Source: Acrasis kona
Lineage: Eukaryota; Heterolobosea; Eutetramitea; Acrasida; Acrasidae
DNA length: 20,423 nucleotides
Direction of reading: 5' to 3'
Assembly (NCBI GenBank): GCA_026419775.2
Contig: JAOPGA020001879.1
Coordinates: 1-20,423 of the forward strand
The translations under genes were made by a program, and so were the position numbers. Shown here piece by piece: positions 17,820 through 20,423 of this stretch (position 1 is the stretch's first letter; each line of letters opens with the position of its first letter). The notes under the pieces are model-generated. The model worked only from the letters and a program-made list of their open reading frames with translations, ran no database searches and was not told the origin of the DNA.

Positions 17820-19215
17820 ATGGACCAAGCAGCTAATTCATTAGTACCAATTGGTGGTAAACACGAGACTGGTTGCTTACTTGATTTATGGAACGCGTTC
17901 CATGAAGCAAAAGAGTTTGATAATGGGTGTGGTAAAGACTTTTGTTGGAAAAGTTTCGGTGCTTATTTGTACAAGATGCACTACCAAATACTGTTGCCAT
18001 GGTTATACAAGAAGCACAAGAAACCATTCGTGACAACTTTGTTTGACAAGAAAGTTGATAATGCCTTTTGCAATTTCATGTAAGTTCATACAGTATATTC
18101 ACCTTCTAATACCAAAACCATCTAATTTAGATATTATAATACATATTGTGATGCATATCCTGATTTCGATATGGTTAATTTTTTGTCATTAAAGAGAAGT
18201 GTACCGTATGAATATATCACCGATAAGGGAAAGAATTCATCCAAGGATGCCAAACGCCGTATTACTATTGGTTCTGTTAGATGCAAACCAGCATCTTACA
18301 ATCACGTCTTTCATTATGTCCGAAAATGGTTACAAAACAACAAAGTTGATGATATCAAATTTATACCTGTAAAGGAACAAGACATGGGTCATTTTTGTCA
18401 TTATCACCAGTGTACTACTCATATTAACATTATTCGACACATTGAAAACCAATATCAAAATGGTCACAACCCAATTGAAATATTATTGGTGAAAGGTAAG
18501 TACCTACAGTAACCATACCTTCTAATTTGATTACCTTCTATTTTAGATGAAGAGACATTAACCGATAAGAAAATTGTACCTCGTATACAATATATAAGAT
18601 TCAAGTGTGGTTTTGACCATGAATGTTTTGGTGATAATTATTGTTCATTTCCACCAAATTCTGCCAGTGCTTGGGAAAATATTAATACTCGTTACGTTAC
18701 TGGAGATGATGATTTAGATGGACAAATTTATGTCAAGTTTGTGAACAATCCGACACCAGAGGATATAAAGTATGAGATGGTAGAAATTTGTTATAATGGT
18801 TCCGACTTTCATTGTTTTGAAATAAAATATACCGACCATCACTTTTTGATTGTTTGTCACAAGTCAAAATTAAATACTTGGGCAAGACATGAGTTATCAA
18901 AGGAAGAGTAAGTTCTTAGAGTATATACACCTTCTAATTCAAAATAGAATCAATTTAAATGTAAATTATCATTATATTAATCAAAGTAAACTTTATGATA
19001 ATTCTTGGTTATTTGTTCAACAGTCAGATTATGTACCACCAAAGACAATTAAAAGACACTTGTCAAAATATTTTAATTGTGAGATTAAAGATATGATTGT
19101 CAAAAAGAAGAAAAAGGTCCACAATGTCACAATTAATTTCAATATTAAAAGATGGGGAAATGTGAACCTACTTGATTTAACACAATCGTATGATGACTTG
19201 TTGAACAATGAATAA
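17820..19215 (+). CDS. Orphan Cys/His-rich protein, four exons
   Basis: Exons 17820-18079, 18131-18495, 18547-18907 and 18948-19215 join without stops into 417 codons plus TAA. Phases 2, 1 and 2 match at all three junctions. The N-terminus has a Trp/Cys-rich segment (GCGKDFCWKSFGAYLYKMHY). Two Cys/His clusters look metal-binding: GHFCHYHQCTTHINIIRH in exon 2, and FKCGFDHECFGDNYCSF in exon 3. A further FHCFEIKYTDHHFLIVCHK follows. The C-terminus is basic (IVKKKKKVHNVTINFN). No signal peptide or membrane helix. I do not recognise the family. Its neighbours are zinc-finger genes, and the three introns are mutually similar, unlike introns elsewhere in the window. Confidence 0.75.
18080..18130 (+). 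other. Intron 1 of the orphan gene (51 nt)
   Basis: GTAAGTTCATACAGTAT...ATTTAG with the motif ACCTTCTAAT at 18101-18110 and a diverged second copy (ACCATCTAAT) before the acceptor. Confidence 0.85.
18496..18546 (+). other. Intron 2 of the orphan gene (51 nt)
   Basis: GTAAGTACCTACAGTAA...TTTTAG. Same length and layout as intron 1, with ACCTTCTAAT at 18517-18526 and ACCTTCTATT at 18533-18542. Confidence 0.85.
18908..18947 (+). other. Intron 3 of the orphan gene (40 nt)
   Basis: GTAAGTTCTTAGAGTAT...AAAATAG with ACCTTCTAAT at 18929-18938 and a single motif copy. Nearly identical to 19298-19333. Confidence 0.85.
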
Positions 19216-19297
19216 TGTAACAACAATTAATAAATATTTATATTCAAGTGAAAAAAGGGAAGGTTATTTAGCTTCTATTTTGTTTTGTATGTCAAGT

Positions 19298-19333
19298 GTT
19301 CTTAGAGTACATTCACCTTCTAATTCAAAATAG
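19298..19333 (+). repeat. Intron-3-like copy outside the gene
   Basis: It matches nucleotides 5-40 of intron 3 at about 34 of 36 positions, including ACCTTCTAAT (19315-19324) and the AAAATAG end, but lies 80 bp after the stop codon of the orphan gene. It may be an intron of an unrecognised transcript or a dispersed copy of the same element. Confidence 0.65.
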
Positions 19334-19360
19334 AATGTAATAAACAAGGTGGGAGGCTCA

Positions 19361-19388
19361 AAACCTTCTATTATAAAATAGAAGGTTT
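19361..19388. repeat. Perfect 12-bp inverted repeat with 4-base loop
   Basis: AAACCTTCTATT, loop ATAA, AATAGAAGGTTT. The arm contains the CCTTCTA(A/T)T motif found in the local introns. It lies 43 bp upstream of the next gene, so it could be a hairpin, a protein-binding palindrome or fused element ends. Confidence 0.7.
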
Positions 19389-19430
19389 GGAGTTGTAAAT
19401 ATCAACTGAGATCGAAAAATTCACACACGT

Positions 19431-20423
19431 ATGATGTCCAGCTTAAACTATTGGAAGTGCCTAGGATGTGGTGCAGTTATTCAGCACAGAAGTAGAATAC
19501 AACACCAAAAGAAATGTACCAGGTGGTGTGACCTACCAGAAGAAAGAAAGAATCAAAATAAAAATGAATGTGCTTTAGCTAAATTCAAGGTGTGAAATTC
19601 TTTTTGTTGTGTTTAACATTTATAGGACAATAATTCAATAACTAGCTTCTTGCAAAACTTTATACCTAATGCTAGCACAATGAACCAGAGACAATTTGTC
19701 ACCAACAGCCCACAGCTACAACAGAACAATCAACAAGCAACACATGTAAATATATCTTCTCCTCCATCAAATCAATTATTCTCAAATACCAGCCACACCC
19801 CAGGTGACATTGCCAAATCACCAACATTACTCTGTAAATACATCTCATTTGACATCAAATCACTTGTTATCAAATCAATTATCAGCAAATGTACAGCCTC
19901 ATCAAATTGTACATTATTCTCAAATACCAGCCACACCCCAGGTGACATTGCCAAATCACCAACATTACTCTGTAAATACATCTCATTTGGCATCCAATCA
20001 ATTGTCAACAAATGAACAACATTACCAAAATGGTATTCATCCTCAAAGCCAAGCTATACCACAGATTACATTGCCAACTCCATCACCCATCATGAGACCC
20101 ATCCCTCTAAAACCAGCTGGGTTAATTAATCAAGCACAGATAAATCCTAAGGAACCTGTTGTACAAAACCCTACAGGATTACAAATAAATCATGTATCAA
20201 AAGCTACTTCAGTTATGCCTCTAGGTACAGCTGTATTGCGTAAAAGAGTTGGTGTTGAATCTAAACCAAAAAAAGAGGTTTTATCGCCTGATTATCAAAT
20301 TTATTGTGTTAAGACATTAGCAGAGCAGTTACATTTGAAAATGGCTTGTGATAGGGTCTTCACCAACAATCAAATTTGTCAAGGCCGTATGGAGTATGAT
20401 GCAAGAAGTGATGTAGGCCATAA
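19431..20423 (+). CDS. Zinc-finger protein with Q/N/P-rich repeats (partial at right edge)
   Basis: Exon 1 (19431-19589) starts MMSSLNYWKCLGCGAVIQHR and holds a C2HC finger (C-x2-C-x11-H-x3-C: CLGC...HQKKC). A 36-nt intron (19590-19625, GTGTGA...TTATAG) is phase 0. Exon 2 (19626-19745) is in frame and Q/N-rich (QLQQNNQQAT). Downstream, the frame open to the window end is shifted by one base from exon 2. A 58-nt intron 19746-19803 (GTAAAT...CCCCAG, phase 0) would join them, giving VTLPNHQHYSVNTSHL and, later, a charged C-terminal part (LSPDYQIYCVKTLAEQLHLK). A 77-bp repeat is coded twice. The function is unknown; the zinc finger suggests nucleic-acid binding. The second intron is a prediction. 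Confidence 0.6.
19775..19989 (+). repeat. 77-bp direct repeat, two identical copies with 138-bp period
   Basis: Positions 19775-19851 and 19913-19989 are identical. The period is 46 codons, so two different frames stay open across both copies. Each copy encodes SQIPATPQVTLPNHQHYSVN in the long frame. Confidence 0.85.

Noticed and set aside
19626-20015. Exon-2 frame of the last gene as the complete coding end
   Set aside because: A different frame is open without a stop from about 19750 to the window end and has better protein character, so the TGA at 20013-20015 is probably not the real stop.
1-20423. CRISPR arrays, prokaryotic operons, further tRNA or rRNA genes
   Set aside because: No spaced short repeats, no ribosome-binding-site-led operons, and no second B-box with a foldable cloverleaf were found.

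Overview
The window is nuclear DNA of a eukaryote with a compact genome of roughly 35% GC. The evidence is spliceosomal GT-AG introns of only 36 to 51 nt, a Pol III tRNA gene with internal A and B boxes, and eukaryote-specific proteins (NOP16, ZNHIT2, an importin-alpha relative, a ZNFX1-type helicase, an OCA1/PFA-DSP phosphatase). The PFA-DSP phosphatase is typical of fungi, plants and protists rather than animals. I cannot name the species. Genes lie on both strands, often with less than 150 bp between them.

Layout. 1-3083 (-): 5' part of a ZNFX1/NFX1-type SF1 helicase that runs off the left edge. It carries an N-terminal zinc domain resembling the RIG-I C-terminal domain and a CCCH finger. 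3605-4074 (+): small SANT/Myb-like acidic protein, frame-broken. 4370-4442 (+): tRNA with a tRNA-Glu-like body but a UUU (Lys) anticodon, followed by a GC-richer degenerate coding stretch to 5165. 5295-6392 (+): a small unknown ORF, then a PAAT (C10orf88)-like protein. 6503-6703: MITE-like element with 39-bp inverted repeats. 6753-8074 (-): OCA1-like phosphatase (one intron, one frameshift) and NOP16. 8604-9770: divergent small, damaged or uncertain genes. 9794-10186 (-): BTB/T1-like protein. 10966-12630: head-to-head pair, an unknown (-) protein and an importin-alpha-like armadillo protein (+). 12643-13653 (-): ZNHIT2, ending 12 bp from the armadillo gene. 13786-16183 (-): a large NF-kB-like protein (Q/N-rich N-terminus, two Ig-like domains, NLS, ankyrin repeats, unknown C-terminal domain). 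It is divergent from 16483-17268 (+), an unknown protein that seems to share motifs with that C-terminal domain. 17306-20423 (+): an accessory cluster of lineage-specific genes: a broken zinc-finger gene, a four-exon Cys/His-rich orphan, and a zinc-finger plus low-complexity gene running off the right edge. The three introns of the orphan are related to one another, and a near-copy of one lies outside the gene.

Functional picture. NOP16, ZNHIT2, the phosphatase, the importin-alpha relative and the PAAT relative are housekeeping or divergent housekeeping genes. The helicase and the NF-kB-like protein are candidates for an RNA-sensing or defence theme, but nothing in the sequence links them beyond proximity. 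Several genes read well only if one base is skipped or added. Assembly indels are the simplest explanation, pseudogenisation next, and programmed frameshifting an outside possibility.
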